NCBI GenBank assembly: GCA_045654885.1
Contig: JAZOOF010000001.1
Location: forward strand, 1 to 23,145
Reading direction: 5' to 3'
DNA from: HGM04593 sp045654885
GTDB taxonomy: Bacteria > Bacteroidota > Bacteroidia > Bacteroidales > Bacteroidaceae
Length of the DNA stretch: 23,145 nucleotides
Numbering within the stretch: the stretch's first letter is position 1; every line of letters begins with the position of its first letter. This document shows, piece by piece, positions 12,699-21,414 of this stretch. Under the pieces are notes generated by a model. The model did not search any database. It saw nothing but the letters and a program-made list of their open reading frames with translations, and was not told the DNA's origin. Made by a program: the position numbers and the translations under genes.

Positions 12699-15600
12699 CC
12701 TTTTCTGCAACCCAGTTGTACGCATTCCGGAAAATCTCAATCCATGGTGTCACATCATCGGCCAAACGGTTAGCCGGATATGTAGCACACTGCCATGGGA
12801 AGATTGCGCGCTCGGGGTGAGGCATCATTGCAACGTGACGGCCGTTTGCGCTTGCAAGGGCTGCAACGTTGAAGTCGGAACCGTTGGGGTTAGCAGGATA
12901 GCCCTCGTATGCATACTGTGCCACGATGTTGTACTTCTCGGCATCGTATGGGAGTGAGAACTTGCCCTCGCCGTGAGCAACCCAAACACCAAGACGGCTG
13001 TTAGAGAGCGAACCGAAGAGAACGCTGTTGTTCTCGGGGATATTCACGCCCACGAACGAAGACTCGAACTTGTGTGAGTTGTTGTGCAACATGCGTCCGC
13101 GCTCCTCGAACTCGGGGTTGATGAGGTTAAGTTCCATCATCAGCTGGCAACCGTTACAGATACCCAGTGACAGAGTGTCCTCGCGCTGATAGAAGCGGTC
13201 GAGAGCAGCCTTTGCCTTTGGATTGAAGAGGAAACCACCGGCCCAACCCTTGGCAGAACCAAGAACGTCGGAGTTGGAGAAGCCACCGCAGAATACGATG
13301 AAGTTCACCTCGTCGAGAGTCTCGCGGCCGCTGATGAGGTCGGTCATTGTAACGTCCTTGACGTCGAAGCCCGCAAGGTGCATAGCGTATGCCATCTCAC
13401 GCTCACCGTTTGTACCCTTCTCGCGGATGATAGCTGCGCGTACGCCCGATTTCTCGCGACGGTCGGCCGACATGCCGTAATCCTTCAACATACCGCTGAA
13501 GCGTGAAGGCAGACGGAAACGCAAAGGCTGGTTCTTGTAGTTCTGCAGACGCTCGCTTGCGCAGCCGTTGAAGCTCTGCTTGAGGTCCATGAGGTATGAG
13601 CTGTCATACCATACGTCGCGGTAGTGGTCGATATCGAACAGACGTGTGCGCTTGTCCTTTGCAACAGCAATGTGACGCTTCTCGCAAGGAGTACCAATCT
13701 TCACGAAACAGATACCTGCCTCGTCAAGAATCTCCTGCATGCGGCACTTGTTCCTGTCGGCAACCTGGATTACCAATGCAGGGTTCTCGGCAAACAGCAG
13801 TTTAACGATGTCTTTCTCAACAACACCGTTGAGGTCGATTTCCATACCGCCTGTTGTATTTGCGAAACACATCTCGAGCAGTGTGGTGATGAGACCACCG
13901 GCCGAAACGTCGTGACCGGCAAGGATAAGCCCCTCCTTCACAAGGCGCTGAACAGCGTCGAATGCCTCGGCAAAATACTCGGGGTTGGCAACTGTAGGAA
14001 CATCGTCACCAATGCAGTTGAGTGTCTGCGCAAAGGCAGAACCGCCCAGACGCAAGTGGTCGAAGCTGAAATCGATATGATAGAATGCGCTCTTTGGCTC
14101 GTTGACCATTACAGGAGAAACCACCTTGCGTACATCGCTAACCTCACCGCCGGCAGAAACAATAACTGTTCCCGGGCTGATTACCTTTGTTCCGTCGGGG
14201 TACTTCTGTGTCATTGACAAAGAGTCCTTACCTGTAGGAACGTTAATCTTGAGGTCGCAGCAGAAATCGCTGAGTGCCTCTACGCCGCGGTAGAGACGTG
14301 CATCCTCGCCCTCCTGTGAGCGGCAAGGCCACATCCAGTTGGCGCTGAGTGATATGCTCTTTATGCCGTTTGCAAGCGGAGCAAGCACAATGTTTGTCAA
14401 AGCCTCGGACACTGCAAGCACCGAGCCCTTTGCAGGGTCGGCAAGGCCGGCCTGTGGCGCGTGACCGATAGATGTTGCAATACCCTGCTTTCCACGGTAG
14501 TCGAGTGTAACCACACCGCAGTCGCTGAGCGGGAGCTGAATCTCACCCTGGCACTGCTGACGTGCAATCTTACCTGTCACGGAGCGGTCTACCTTGTTTG
14601 TGAGCCAATCCTTACAAGCAACAGCCTCAAGACGCAGAACATCGGTCAAATACTCCTCAATGTTCTCTGCATCGTACTCGGCATCCTTGTAGTGGCGCTC
14701 AACGGTCTTGTCGACCATATATGTCTTTGGTGAAGAACCGAACATCTGGCTAACAGAGAGGTCGAACGGACGTACACCGTCGGCCTGCTCGAAAGCGAAG
14801 CGGGCATCACCTGTTGTCTCACCTACGACGTACATTGGAGCACGCTCACGCTCAGCAACCTTGCGTACATACTCTATGGCATCCTCCTTTATGAGCAAGC
14901 CCATGCGCTCCTGCGACTCGTTGGCAATGATTTCCTTTGCCGACAAGGTGCTGTCACCGACAGGCAGATTTGCCATATTGATGAGACCGCCACACTCCTC
15001 GACAAGCTCCGAGAGACAGTTCACATGACCGGCCGAACCGTGGTCGTGGATTGAAACGACCGGATTGGTATCATCCTCACAGAGCGCACGTACAACATTG
15101 TATGCACGCTTCTGCATCTCGGCATTCGCACGCTGTACGGCATTGAGCTCGATACCTGATGAGTAACGGCCTGTATCAACCGAAGACACCGAACCGCCGC
15201 CAAGGCCGATGCGGTAGTTGTCACCACCCATCACAATAACCTTGTTGCCCTTTTCTGGAGCACCCTTGAGGCAGTCGCGGCGTGTACCGTAGCCTACACC
15301 TCCGGCAAGCATGATCACCTTGTCATAGCCGTATACCTCATCGTTCTCCTTGTGCTCGAAAGTAAGCACAGAACCGCAGATAAGCGGCTGACCGAACTTG
15401 TTACCGAAGTCCGAAGCACCGTTAGATGCCTTTGTAAGAATCTGTTCAGGTGTCTGATAGAGCCACTTGCGCACGGGAAGGACCTCCTCCCACTTGCGGT
15501 CGTTGTATGTGCGTGGATAAGATGTCATATAAACAGCTGTACCTGCGATGGGCCATGAACCCTTACCGCCACCCATACGGTCACGGATCTCGCCGCCGGT

Positions 15601-16392
15601 ACCTGTTGAAGCACCGTTGAAAGGCTCAACTGTTGTGGGGAAGTTATGAGTCTCGGCCTTGAGAGAAATAACGGTCTCGATATCCTTGATTACAAAATAG
15701 TCGGGCATTGAGTGGTCGGCCGGTGCGAACTGCTCCACAACAGGACCCTGAGCGAATGCCACATTATCCTTGTATGCAGAAATGATGCTGTTGCGGTTCT
15801 CGTTGGTCGTACGTTTGATCATCGCAAACAGCGACGAAGGCATCTCCTCGCCGTCGATAATAAATGTTCCGCCGAAAATCTTGTGGCGGCAGTGCTCCGA
15901 GTTTATCTGTGCAAAACCGAACACCTCGCTGTCGGTCAGTTTGCGGCCAAGTTCGCCCTCAACACGGTGCAGATAGTCAATCTCCTCCTTTGAAAGCGCA
16001 AGACCCTCCTGCTCGTTATAGCTGTCGAGGTCCTCGATGAACTCGATTGGCTTTGGCTGGATATCGACAGTGAATATGTTCTGGTCAAGACCACGGTACA
16101 TACGCTGCAACATGGGATCATACTCTGCATTCTCGTCCTTCACTGCAAAATACTCCTCTATGCGGGCAATGCCTGTAAGACCCATATTCTGGGTGATTTC
16201 CACTGCATTGGTACTCCAAGGAGTAATCATTTCACGACGAGGACCGATGAAGAAGCCCTCCATCACCTCGCTCTCAACGGGAGTTGCCTCGCCGTAGAGC
16301 CAACAAAGTTTTTCAATGTCGGCAGTTGTCAAAGTGCCGTTTGCCTGAGTTGCGATAACCGAACCGGCAGGTGTACTGAAAAAGTAGATCAT
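12691..16392 (-). CDS. purL: Phosphoribosylformylglycinamidine (FGAM) synthase, single-chain form
   Basis: This 1233-residue enzyme converts FGAR, glutamine and ATP to FGAM in step 4 of de novo purine synthesis. It is the large single-chain type, like the ~1295-residue E. coli enzyme, not the PurS/Q/L three-protein type. Visible parts are: the N-terminal PurS-like domain; a linker with TDSEVFGFAQINSEHCRHKIF (about 155-175); the ATP-binding synthetase halves with HNFPTTVEPFNGASTGTGG and the glycine-rich IGLGGGSVSS; and the C-terminal class I glutaminase with nucleophile Cys1082 (GICNGCQ), His1192 and Glu1194 (MPHPER). All catalytic residues are present. The start MIYFF is typical of Bacteroidales PurL. 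A TATCTTTG box and a 5'-proximal hairpin precede it. It is monocistronic or reads into the chrA pair downstream. Confidence 0.97.
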   Translation of the reverse strand: MIYFFSTPAGSVIATQANGTLTTADIEKLCWLYGEATPVESEVMEGFFIGPRREMITPWSTNAVEITQNMGLTGIARIEEYFAVKDENAEYDPMLQRMYRGLDQNIFTVDIQPKPIEFIEDLDSYNEQEGLALSKEEIDYLHRVEGELGRKLTDSEVFGFAQINSEHCRHKIFGGTFIIDGEEMPSSLFAMIKRTTNENRNSIISAYKDNVAFAQGPVVEQFAPADHSMPDYFVIKDIETVISLKAETHNFPTTVEPFNGASTGTGGEIRDRMGGGKGSWPIAGTAVYMTSYPRTYNDRKWEEVLPVRKWLYQTPEQILTKASNGASDFGNKFGQPLICGSVLTFEHKENDEVYGYDKVIMLAGGVGYGTRRDCLKGAPEKGNKVIVMGGDNYRIGLGGGSVSSVDTGRYSSGIELNAVQRANAEMQKRAYNVVRALCEDDTNPVVSIHDHGSAGHVNCLSELVEECGGLINMANLPVGDSTLSAKEIIANESQERMGLLIKEDAIEYVRKVAERERAPMYVVGETTGDARFAFEQADGVRPFDLSVSQMFGSSPKTYMVDKTVERHYKDAEYDAENIEEYLTDVLRLEAVACKDWLTNKVDRSVTGKIARQQCQGEIQLPLSDCGVVTLDYRGKQGIATSIGHAPQAGLADPAKGSVLAVSEALTNIVLAPLANGIKSISLSANWMWPCRSQEGEDARLYRGVEALSDFCCDLKINVPTGKDSLSMTQKYPDGTKVISPGTVIVSAGGEVSDVRKVVSPVMVNEPKSAFYHIDFSFDHLRLGGSAFAQTLNCIGDDVPTVANPEYFAEAFDAVQRLVKEGLILAGHDVSAGGLITTLLEMCFANTTGGMEIDLNGVVEKDIVKLLFAENPALVIQVADRNKCRMQEILDEAGICFVKIGTPCEKRHIAVAKDKRTRLFDIDHYRDVWYDSSYLMDLKQSFNGCASERLQNYKNQPLRFRLPSRFSGMLKDYGMSADRREKSGVRAAIIREKGTNGEREMAYAMHLAGFDVKDVTMTDLISGRETLDEVNFIVFCGGFSNSDVLGSAKGWAGGFLFNPKAKAALDRFYQREDTLSLGICNGCQLMMELNLINPEFEERGRMLHNNSHKFESSFVGVNIPENNSVLFGSLSNSRLGVWVAHGEGKFSLPYDAEKYNIVAQYAYEGYPANPNGSDFNVAALASANGRHVAMMPHPERAIFPWQCATYPANRLADDVTPWIEIFRNAYNWVAEKVK

Positions 16393-16460
16393 AGATGATT
16401 TATTTTATGTTTTATTGTAATCGGTTGAGTGATAAGCCCGCGACAATATCATCTCGGACG

Positions 16461-16483
16461 TGTGCGCATGATGCATGCGCACA
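16461..16483 (-). promoter_or_regulatory. 5'-proximal hairpin in the purL leader
   Basis: TGTGCGCATG (16461-16470) and CATGCGCACA (16474-16483) form a perfect 10-bp stem with a 3-nt loop. It would sit at the very 5' end of the purL transcript if the TATCTTTG at 16492-16499 is the -7 box. It could be an mRNA-stabilising cap structure or, as DNA, an operator dyad. Confidence 0.6.
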
Positions 16484-16490
16484 TAATAAT

Positions 16491-16569
16491 GCAAAGATAG
16501 CAGCAAACGAGCGAGAAACATGAAACTTATTTCAAAATTTCTCACAGCGTGTGCAGCCTATTTTCGCGC
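16491..16569 (+). repeat. Dispersed structured element, zip-side copy
   Basis: The order of parts is GCAAAGATAGCAGC, AACGAGC (16506-16512), a hairpin with outer stem GAGAAA/TTTCTC and inner GAAA-CTTA-TTTC, then GTGCAGCCTATTTTCGCGC (16551-16569). The same order, with a different hairpin sequence, occurs on the minus strand at 590-528. A CATAAAAAATRA block follows in both places. Confidence 0.65.
16492..16499 (-). promoter_or_regulatory. Putative -7 box (TATCTTTG) of purL
   Basis: The minus strand reads TATCTTTG, a full match to TAnnTTTG, about 100 nt before the purL ATG. It overlaps the left end of the dispersed element, so the repeat may supply part of the promoter. Confidence 0.5.
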
Positions 16570-16678
16570 TTTAGCGCAAAGATAACCATAAAAAATGATT
16601 TTAAGGCAATATTGAGAAACATTTGTTCGGATGCAGCATTATTATTCATGTACAGAGCTGTTTTAAACAATTATTTCA

Positions 16679-16686
16679 TAAATTTG
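16679..16686 (+). promoter_or_regulatory. Putative -7 box (TAAATTTG) of the ZIP gene
   Basis: TAAATTTG matches TAnnTTTG and lies 57 nt before the ATG at 16744. No clear -33 element was seen. Confidence 0.55.
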
Positions 16687-16743
16687 CAGTCAATCCACGC
16701 CCATGCGTGATGAAACTGCACTTTAACGAAAACATACGATAAA

Positions 16744-17517
16744 ATGGAACTTTTCATAGGACTCACAATACCATTGGCAGGTACCGCATTAGGTGCTGCA
16801 CTGGTTTTTCTCATAAGAGACAGGATATCACAACTAACAAACAACGCGATGCTGGGATTTGCATCGGGTATCATGATTGCAGCCAGCTTTTGGTCGCTGC
16901 TGCAACCTGCGCTTGAACAGACGGGCGAAGGACTGGCCGACAACTGGCCCGTGATAGCCGGCTTCATTGCCGGCATGGGTTTTCTATTGCTGCTTGACAC
17001 TGTGATCCCTCACCAACACAGCGACAGCAACACCCCGGAAGGCCCGAAATCCTCACTCTCGCGCTCCACAAAAATGATACTCGCAGTGGCACTGCACAAC
17101 ATCCCCGAGGGAATGGCTGTCGGAGTAGTATTCTCAGGAGTGATGAACGGCAACACAAGCCTCACTATCGCCGGCGCACTTGCCCTTTCAATAGGCATGG
17201 CTATACAGAACATCCCCGAGGGTGCAATAATCTCAATCCCGCTCCACGGCGAGGGAAAAAGCAAGACAAGAGCGTTCATCATGGGAGCGTTATCGGGACT
17301 TGTCGAGCCCGTTGCGGCAATTGCCACAATGCTCTTCCTGAACGACAGCAACGGAGCGATGCCACCTCTGCTCGCTTTCGCAGCAGGCGCAATGCTGTAT
17401 GTTGTAGTTGAGGAATTGATACCGTCGTCCCAACAAGGCAAGCACAGCAACATCGGAACAATATGCTTTGCCGTGGGCTTTACACTTATGATGATGCTCG
17501 ATGCGGTTTTAAACTAA
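16744..17517 (+). CDS. ZIP family divalent metal transporter (GufA/BbZIP type)
   Basis: The 257-residue membrane protein has eight likely helices. The two metal-site helices are clear: HNIPEGMAVG (His118, Asn119, Glu122) and QNIPEG (Gln155, Asn156, Glu159). The second-helix motif begins with Gln, not His, as in the GufA subfamily that includes BbZIP, rather than the ZupT subfamily. A short histidine-containing loop (PHQHSDS, about 89-95) lies between helices 3 and 4, where ZIP proteins often bind metal. The probable role is uptake of Zn or related divalent cations at the inner membrane. It is divergent from purL and ends 247 bp before nuoA with no strong terminator between them, so some read-through is possible. 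No Zur-like operator was recognised. Confidence 0.93.
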   Translation: MELFIGLTIPLAGTALGAALVFLIRDRISQLTNNAMLGFASGIMIAASFWSLLQPALEQTGEGLADNWPVIAGFIAGMGFLLLLDTVIPHQHSDSNTPEGPKSSLSRSTKMILAVALHNIPEGMAVGVVFSGVMNGNTSLTIAGALALSIGMAIQNIPEGAIISIPLHGEGKSKTRAFIMGALSGLVEPVAAIATMLFLNDSNGAMPPLLAFAAGAMLYVVVEELIPSSQQGKHSNIGTICFAVGFTLMMMLDAVLN

Positions 17518-17581
17518 GTTAAAAGCAAAAGGAATTTAAAAATATTTCATTTTTGGCATCCACCCCGCCTAATATTTTTTG

Positions 17582-17589
17582 TAAGTTTG
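17582..17589 (+). promoter_or_regulatory. nuoA: Putative -7 box (TAAGTTTG) of the nuo operon
   Basis: TAAGTTTG matches TAnnTTTG and would give a leader of about 170 nt to the nuoA ATG at 17765. Confidence 0.6.
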
Positions 17590-17764
17590 CACTGTCAAAA
17601 ACAAAGGCAGAACGTCATTCGACTGTCCCCGAAAGGAGCTCTCCACGCAACGCCCTGCAACAAAAGAACTTATAATTTTCAAAAGACTTTTTGAACTTGT
17701 ATCGCGAAATAAACGATACGGTTTCAACGAGATTATTTTTTTAAATTTAAATAGTTTCTAATAT
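17590..17764 (+). promoter_or_regulatory. nuo operon leader with two hairpins and the dispersed motif
   Basis: The stretch between the putative promoter and nuoA has a hairpin TTCAAAA-GACT-TTTTGAA (17678-17695) and another, GTATCG/CGATAC (17699-17719, 9-nt loop). A GC-rich segment with CCCCGAAAGGAG lies near 17627-17638. The dispersed motif AAATTTAAATAGTTTCTAA is at 17743-17761, 3 nt before the ATG. The untranslated length is long for an operon leader. I do not recognise a known riboswitch. Confidence 0.45.
17743..17761 (+). repeat. Dispersed 19-bp motif, copy upstream of nuoA
   Basis: AAATTTAAATAGTTTCTAA matches the 626-644 copy at 17 of 19 positions and ends 3 nt before the nuoA start codon, much as the 374-392 copy abuts mutA. 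Confidence 0.75.
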
Positions 17765-18115
17765 ATGAATTTGGTAATGCTCTTTGCGATAGTTATCGCA
17801 TCCATTGCCTTTGTGGCTATGGTTATGATAATTACAAGGTGGATTTCACCACGCACCTTCAACAGGCAGAAAGGCGAGACCTACGAATGCGGTATCCCCA
17901 CACAAGGCTCCACTTGGATACACTTCAAGGCCGGATACTATCTTTTCGCAATCCTTTTCCTCATGTTCGACATCGAGGCTGTATTCCTGTTCCCATGGGC
18001 CACCATTGTCCAGGAGTTAGGAATGAAAGCTCTTGTAGGCGTGTTGTTTTTCCTCTCATTTCTTATACTCGGCCTTGCATACGCTTGGCGCAAAAACGCA
18101 CTTGAATGGAAATAA
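17765..18115 (+). CDS. nuoA: Complex I subunit A
   Basis: The 116-residue membrane subunit of the proton-pumping NADH:quinone-oxidoreductase-type complex has three helices (about 3-25, 58-80, 86-108). The family loop TYECGIPTQGSTWIHFKAGYYLFAILFLMFDIEAVFLFPWA (about 39-79) contains the conserved ECG and FDIEAVFLFPWA segments. NuoA helps form the quinone-channel region with NuoH, NuoJ and NuoK. It is the first gene of the operon. nuoB begins inside its last codons (10-nt overlap), which suggests coupled translation. Length and motifs are normal. Confidence 0.95.
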   Translation: MNLVMLFAIVIASIAFVAMVMIITRWISPRTFNRQKGETYECGIPTQGSTWIHFKAGYYLFAILFLMFDIEAVFLFPWATIVQELGMKALVGVLFFLSFLILGLAYAWRKNALEWK

Positions 18116-18744
18116 ATAGACCAAAAATAAAATCTATTCCTTACGAGGAATTCAAGGAAAACGAGACGCTGGAGGCAATGATTGCCGAAATCAACAAGGA
18201 GCGCACGAATGTTGTCCTGGGCAAGCTTGACGACCTCATCAACTGGGGCCGTAGCAATTCATTGTGGTCACTTACTTTCGCCACCAGCTGTTGCGGAATC
18301 GAGTTCATGTCAGTGGGTGCTGCAAGATACGACTTTGCACGTTTCGGCTTCGAGGTTACACGCAACTCGCCACGTCAGGCCGACCTTATAATGTGTGCCG
18401 GCACGATAACCCACAAGATGGCACCTGTACTAAAACGTCTCTACGACCAGATGGCAGAGCCCAAATATGTGGTCGCAGTAGGCGGATGCGCCATCAGCGG
18501 AGGCCCGTTCAAGGATTCATACCACGTTCTCAACGGCATTGACAAGATAATACCTGTCGATGTGTACATCCCCGGATGCCCGCCACGTCCCGAAGCGATA
18601 CTGTACGGTATGATGCAGCTACAGCGCAAAGTGAAGGTAGAGAAATTCTTCGGAGGCAAGAACAGGCATCAGGAGAGGAAGCACTTGCCGTCAGAACCGA
18701 TAATCGTAACTAACCACCCCATCGGGGAAGAGAAAAAACAGTAG
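18106..18744 (+). CDS. nuoB: Complex I subunit B (N2 iron-sulfur subunit)
   Basis: The 212-residue peripheral-arm subunit carries the terminal [4Fe-4S] cluster N2 that passes electrons to quinone. The four ligands are present: adjacent Cys62-Cys63 in TSCCGIEFM, Cys128 in VGGCAISGG and Cys158 in IPGCPPRPEA. The ATG at 18106 lies within the end of nuoA, and translation from it gives MEINRPKIKSIPYEEF before the conserved core. A charged C-terminal tail (KNRHQERKHLPSEP onward) goes beyond the core. nuoCD follows 5 nt downstream. Confidence 0.96.
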   Translation: MEINRPKIKSIPYEEFKENETLEAMIAEINKERTNVVLGKLDDLINWGRSNSLWSLTFATSCCGIEFMSVGAARYDFARFGFEVTRNSPRQADLIMCAGTITHKMAPVLKRLYDQMAEPKYVVAVGGCAISGGPFKDSYHVLNGIDKIIPVDVYIPGCPPRPEAILYGMMQLQRKVKVEKFFGGKNRHQERKHLPSEPIIVTNHPIGEEKKQ

Positions 18745-18749
18745 TAGAG

Positions 18750-20315
18750 ATGGAGGTTAAATTCATAGATATAAAGGATTTCCGCGACACCATGCTTGAG
18801 CAGCGCAAGAACGGCATGGACTTTCTGCGCGAGGTTGTGGGAATGGACTGGGGCGAAGAGGGCCTTGGAGCCATATATATACTTGAGAACAGCGAAACAC
18901 ACGAGAACATAGAACTTGCCGTGCGCACTCCCGACCGCGAGAAACCGCAGTTACCCTCTGTCAGCGATATCTGGCAGGTAGCAGAGCTGTACGAGCGCGA
19001 GGTATATGACTTCTTTGGAATTGTGTTTACAGGACACCATGACCTGCGACGTCTGTTCCTGCGCAATGACTGGGTAGGTCACCCTTTGCGTAAGGATTAC
19101 GACGCAAGTGAGGAGCTGAACCCGGTACGCCTGAACAGCGAGCCTGCCGAGGAGTTCAAGCGCGAGTATGATATCCAGGACGACAAGGAGATGGCCGAAA
19201 TTGTGGAGAAGCTGAAGATACTCCACTACGACCAGTTCATTATAAACATAGGCCCCCAGCACCCTGCCACACATGGTGTGCTGCACTTTCACCTTGCTCT
19301 TGAAGGCGAGGAGGTGCGCAAGGTAGACATCCGCTGCGGATACATACACCGCGGTATCGAGAAGATGTGCGAGAGCCGCACCTATCCGCAGATTCTCCCG
19401 TTCTGCGACAGGCTTGACTACCTGAGTGCCCACCAGAACCGCCACGCTGTATGCATGTGCGTGGAAAAAGCCTTGGGTCTGGAGCTTACCGACCGCTCGC
19501 AATACATACGTACCATTATGGACGAGTTGCAGCGTATCGACTCACACCTGCTCATGTACTCATGTATGGCAATGGATATGGGCGCTATTACCGGCTTCAT
19601 CTACGGATTCCGCGAGCGTGAGAAAATCCTTGACATCATGGAAGAGGTTACCGGCGGAAGACTCATACAGAACTATTATGTGATCGGTGGAGTACAGGCA
19701 GACATAACCCCCGATTTTGCAAGAAAAGTCAAGGAGTACTGCAACGACCAGAAGAAGAGGATAAAGGAGTATTACGACCTCTTTGTAAACAACGTGATTT
19801 TCCGCAACCGCTCAATAGGCGTGGGCGTACTATCACGCGAGGATGCAATCTCTTTTGGCGCTACAGGTGGTACCGGACGTGCTTCGGGATGGGCCTGCGA
19901 CGTGAGAAAGCGTCATCCGTACGCTTTATATGACAAGGTAGAATTCAAGGAGATACTGCACACCGAAGGTGACTGCTATGCACGCCTTATAGTGCGTCTT
20001 GAGGAGATTCTTGAATCGATACATATAATCGAACAGCTCATTGACAACATCCCTGAGGGCGAGTACAAGATCAAGACAAAGCCCATTATCAAATTGCCGG
20101 AGGGCAGTTTCAGCGCATCGGTAGAGGGCACCCGTGGAGAGTTCAGCGTCTTCATCGAGAGCCGTGGCGACAAGACACCTTACCGTCTCAAGTTCCGCCC
20201 GACAGGTCTCCCGTTGCTTGCTGCCGCACACAAGATAATGAAGGGTTGCAAGATTGCCGACCTCATAACCATAGGAGCTTCGCTCGATTACGTAATCCCC
20301 GACATTGACCGATAA
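18750..20315 (+). CDS. nuoCD: Complex I fused subunit C/D
   Basis: The 521-residue product is a continuous fusion of NuoC (about residues 1-130) and NuoD (about 155-521). The NuoC half has the 30-kDa signature YEREVYDFFG, HHDLRRLFL and DWVGHPLRKDY (81-117). The NuoD half begins near HYDQFIINIGPQHPATHG (159-176) and contains YIHRGIEKM, FCDRLDYLSAHQN, GGTGRASGW and the terminal IGASLDYVIPDIDR, all typical of the quinone-site subunit. The two parts join through an acidic helix (IQDDKEMAEIVEKLKI). No frameshift or stop separates them, so the fusion is natural; it is known in Bacteroides and some other bacteria. nuoH starts only 11 nt after its stop, where nuoE, nuoF and nuoG would stand in E. coli. 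Confidence 0.96.
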   Translation: MEVKFIDIKDFRDTMLEQRKNGMDFLREVVGMDWGEEGLGAIYILENSETHENIELAVRTPDREKPQLPSVSDIWQVAELYEREVYDFFGIVFTGHHDLRRLFLRNDWVGHPLRKDYDASEELNPVRLNSEPAEEFKREYDIQDDKEMAEIVEKLKILHYDQFIINIGPQHPATHGVLHFHLALEGEEVRKVDIRCGYIHRGIEKMCESRTYPQILPFCDRLDYLSAHQNRHAVCMCVEKALGLELTDRSQYIRTIMDELQRIDSHLLMYSCMAMDMGAITGFIYGFREREKILDIMEEVTGGRLIQNYYVIGGVQADITPDFARKVKEYCNDQKKRIKEYYDLFVNNVIFRNRSIGVGVLSREDAISFGATGGTGRASGWACDVRKRHPYALYDKVEFKEILHTEGDCYARLIVRLEEILESIHIIEQLIDNIPEGEYKIKTKPIIKLPEGSFSASVEGTRGEFSVFIESRGDKTPYRLKFRPTGLPLLAAAHKIMKGCKIADLITIGASLDYVIPDIDR

Positions 20316-20326
20316 AAAGAGAAAAG

Positions 20327-21403
20327 ATGATAGATTTCAATACAATAGTCACAGCTATCGACAGTTTTTTAGAGTCGGTAATGCCCCATCAGCTGGCAAT
20401 TGTGGTGGAGTGCATCCTGGCTGCTGTGTGCGCTCTGGTGGCGTACTTGTCGTTTGCCATACTGATGATTTACATGGAGCGTAAGGTTTGTGCATCGTTC
20501 CAGTGCCGTCTGGGCCCCACCCGAGTGGGCAAATGGGGTTTGTTGCAGGTATTCTCGGACGTATTCAAGATGCTTATCAAGGAGATCATCGACATCAAGA
20601 ACTCCGACCGCATCCTCTACAACCTTGCACCGTTCCTTGTCGTGATGAGTTCGCTTATCACATTCAGCTGCCTACCGTTCGCACGCGGACTCCAGATGCT
20701 TGATTTCAACATAGGCATCTTCTTTATCATGGCAGCCTCATCGTTCGGAATCCTCGGCATTCTGCTGGCAGGCTGGAGCAGCAACAACAAGTTCTCGATG
20801 ATAGGCGCCATGCGAAGCGGTGGACAGATGATCAGTTACGAACTCTCCATGGGCCTCAGCATCCTCACGCTTGTGGTGTTGAGCGGTACAATGCAGATAA
20901 GCGAGCTTACCGAGATACAGACCAAGGGCTGGTTCATCTTCCGCGGACACATCCCGGCTGTCATTGCGTTCATCATATACATCATCGCAGGTAATGCCGA
21001 GACCAACCGTGCACCGTTCGACCTTCCCGAGGCCGAATCGGAGCTGACAGCAGGATTCCATACAGAGTATTCAGGTATGGGTTTCGGTCTTTTCTACGTT
21101 GCAGAGTTCATGAACATGTTCATCATCGCGGGAATAGCATCTACAATATTCCTTGGAGGCTGGGCACCGCTCTACATCTCAGGGCTTGACACATTCAACC
21201 ACATCATGTGCTACATCCCGGGCTGTGTGTGGTTCATCGGCAAGACACTGTTCGTGGTGTGGGTACTCATGTGGATAAGGTGGACATTCCCTCGCCTGCG
21301 TATTGACCAGGTGCTTGTGCTGGAGTGGAAATACCTTGTTCCCATAGGACTTCTTAACCTGCTGATAATGACAATCTGTGTGGTAATGGGTTGGACCTTT
21401 TAA
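20327..21403 (+). CDS. nuoH: Complex I subunit H
   Basis: The 358-residue membrane subunit links the quinone site to the proton-pumping arm. It has about eight helices. Conserved loops are visible: MERKVCASFQCRLGPTRVGKWGLLQ (about 50-75) and the acidic PFDLPEAESELTAGFHTEYSGMGFGLFYVAEF (about 229-260), the E-rich channel loop. The C-terminal MWIRWTFPRLRIDQVL is also typical. Flanked by nuoCD (11 nt) and nuoI (11 nt), it is part of the same operon. Length is somewhat over the usual ~325 owing to an extended N-terminus. Confidence 0.96.
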   Translation: MIDFNTIVTAIDSFLESVMPHQLAIVVECILAAVCALVAYLSFAILMIYMERKVCASFQCRLGPTRVGKWGLLQVFSDVFKMLIKEIIDIKNSDRILYNLAPFLVVMSSLITFSCLPFARGLQMLDFNIGIFFIMAASSFGILGILLAGWSSNNKFSMIGAMRSGGQMISYELSMGLSILTLVVLSGTMQISELTEIQTKGWFIFRGHIPAVIAFIIYIIAGNAETNRAPFDLPEAESELTAGFHTEYSGMGFGLFYVAEFMNMFIIAGIASTIFLGGWAPLYISGLDTFNHIMCYIPGCVWFIGKTLFVVWVLMWIRWTFPRLRIDQVLVLEWKYLVPIGLLNLLIMTICVVMGWTF

Positions 21404-21414
21404 AATAGTATGAC

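Larger units (their letters stand above)
16393..16743. other. Divergent intergenic region between purL and zip
   Basis: This 351 bp region contains no gene. It contains the purL leader hairpin (16461-16483), a TATCTTTG box for purL (16492-16499), a dispersed structured element (16491-16569), a short GCGC-TTTA-GCGC hairpin (16566-16577), a second minus-strand TATCTTTG (16577-16584), a TTTAAACA-containing stretch resembling the dispersed 19-bp motif (16661-16677), and a TAAATTTG box for zip (16679-16686). Confidence 0.7.

Noticed and set aside
17590..17742. Known riboswitch in the nuo leader
   Set aside because: Hairpins are short and I see no recognisable conserved core of a known class; reported only as a leader.
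18750..20315. nuoC and nuoD as an assembly or frameshift artefact
   Set aside because: The frame is continuous with a proper linker, and the fusion is known in this group.
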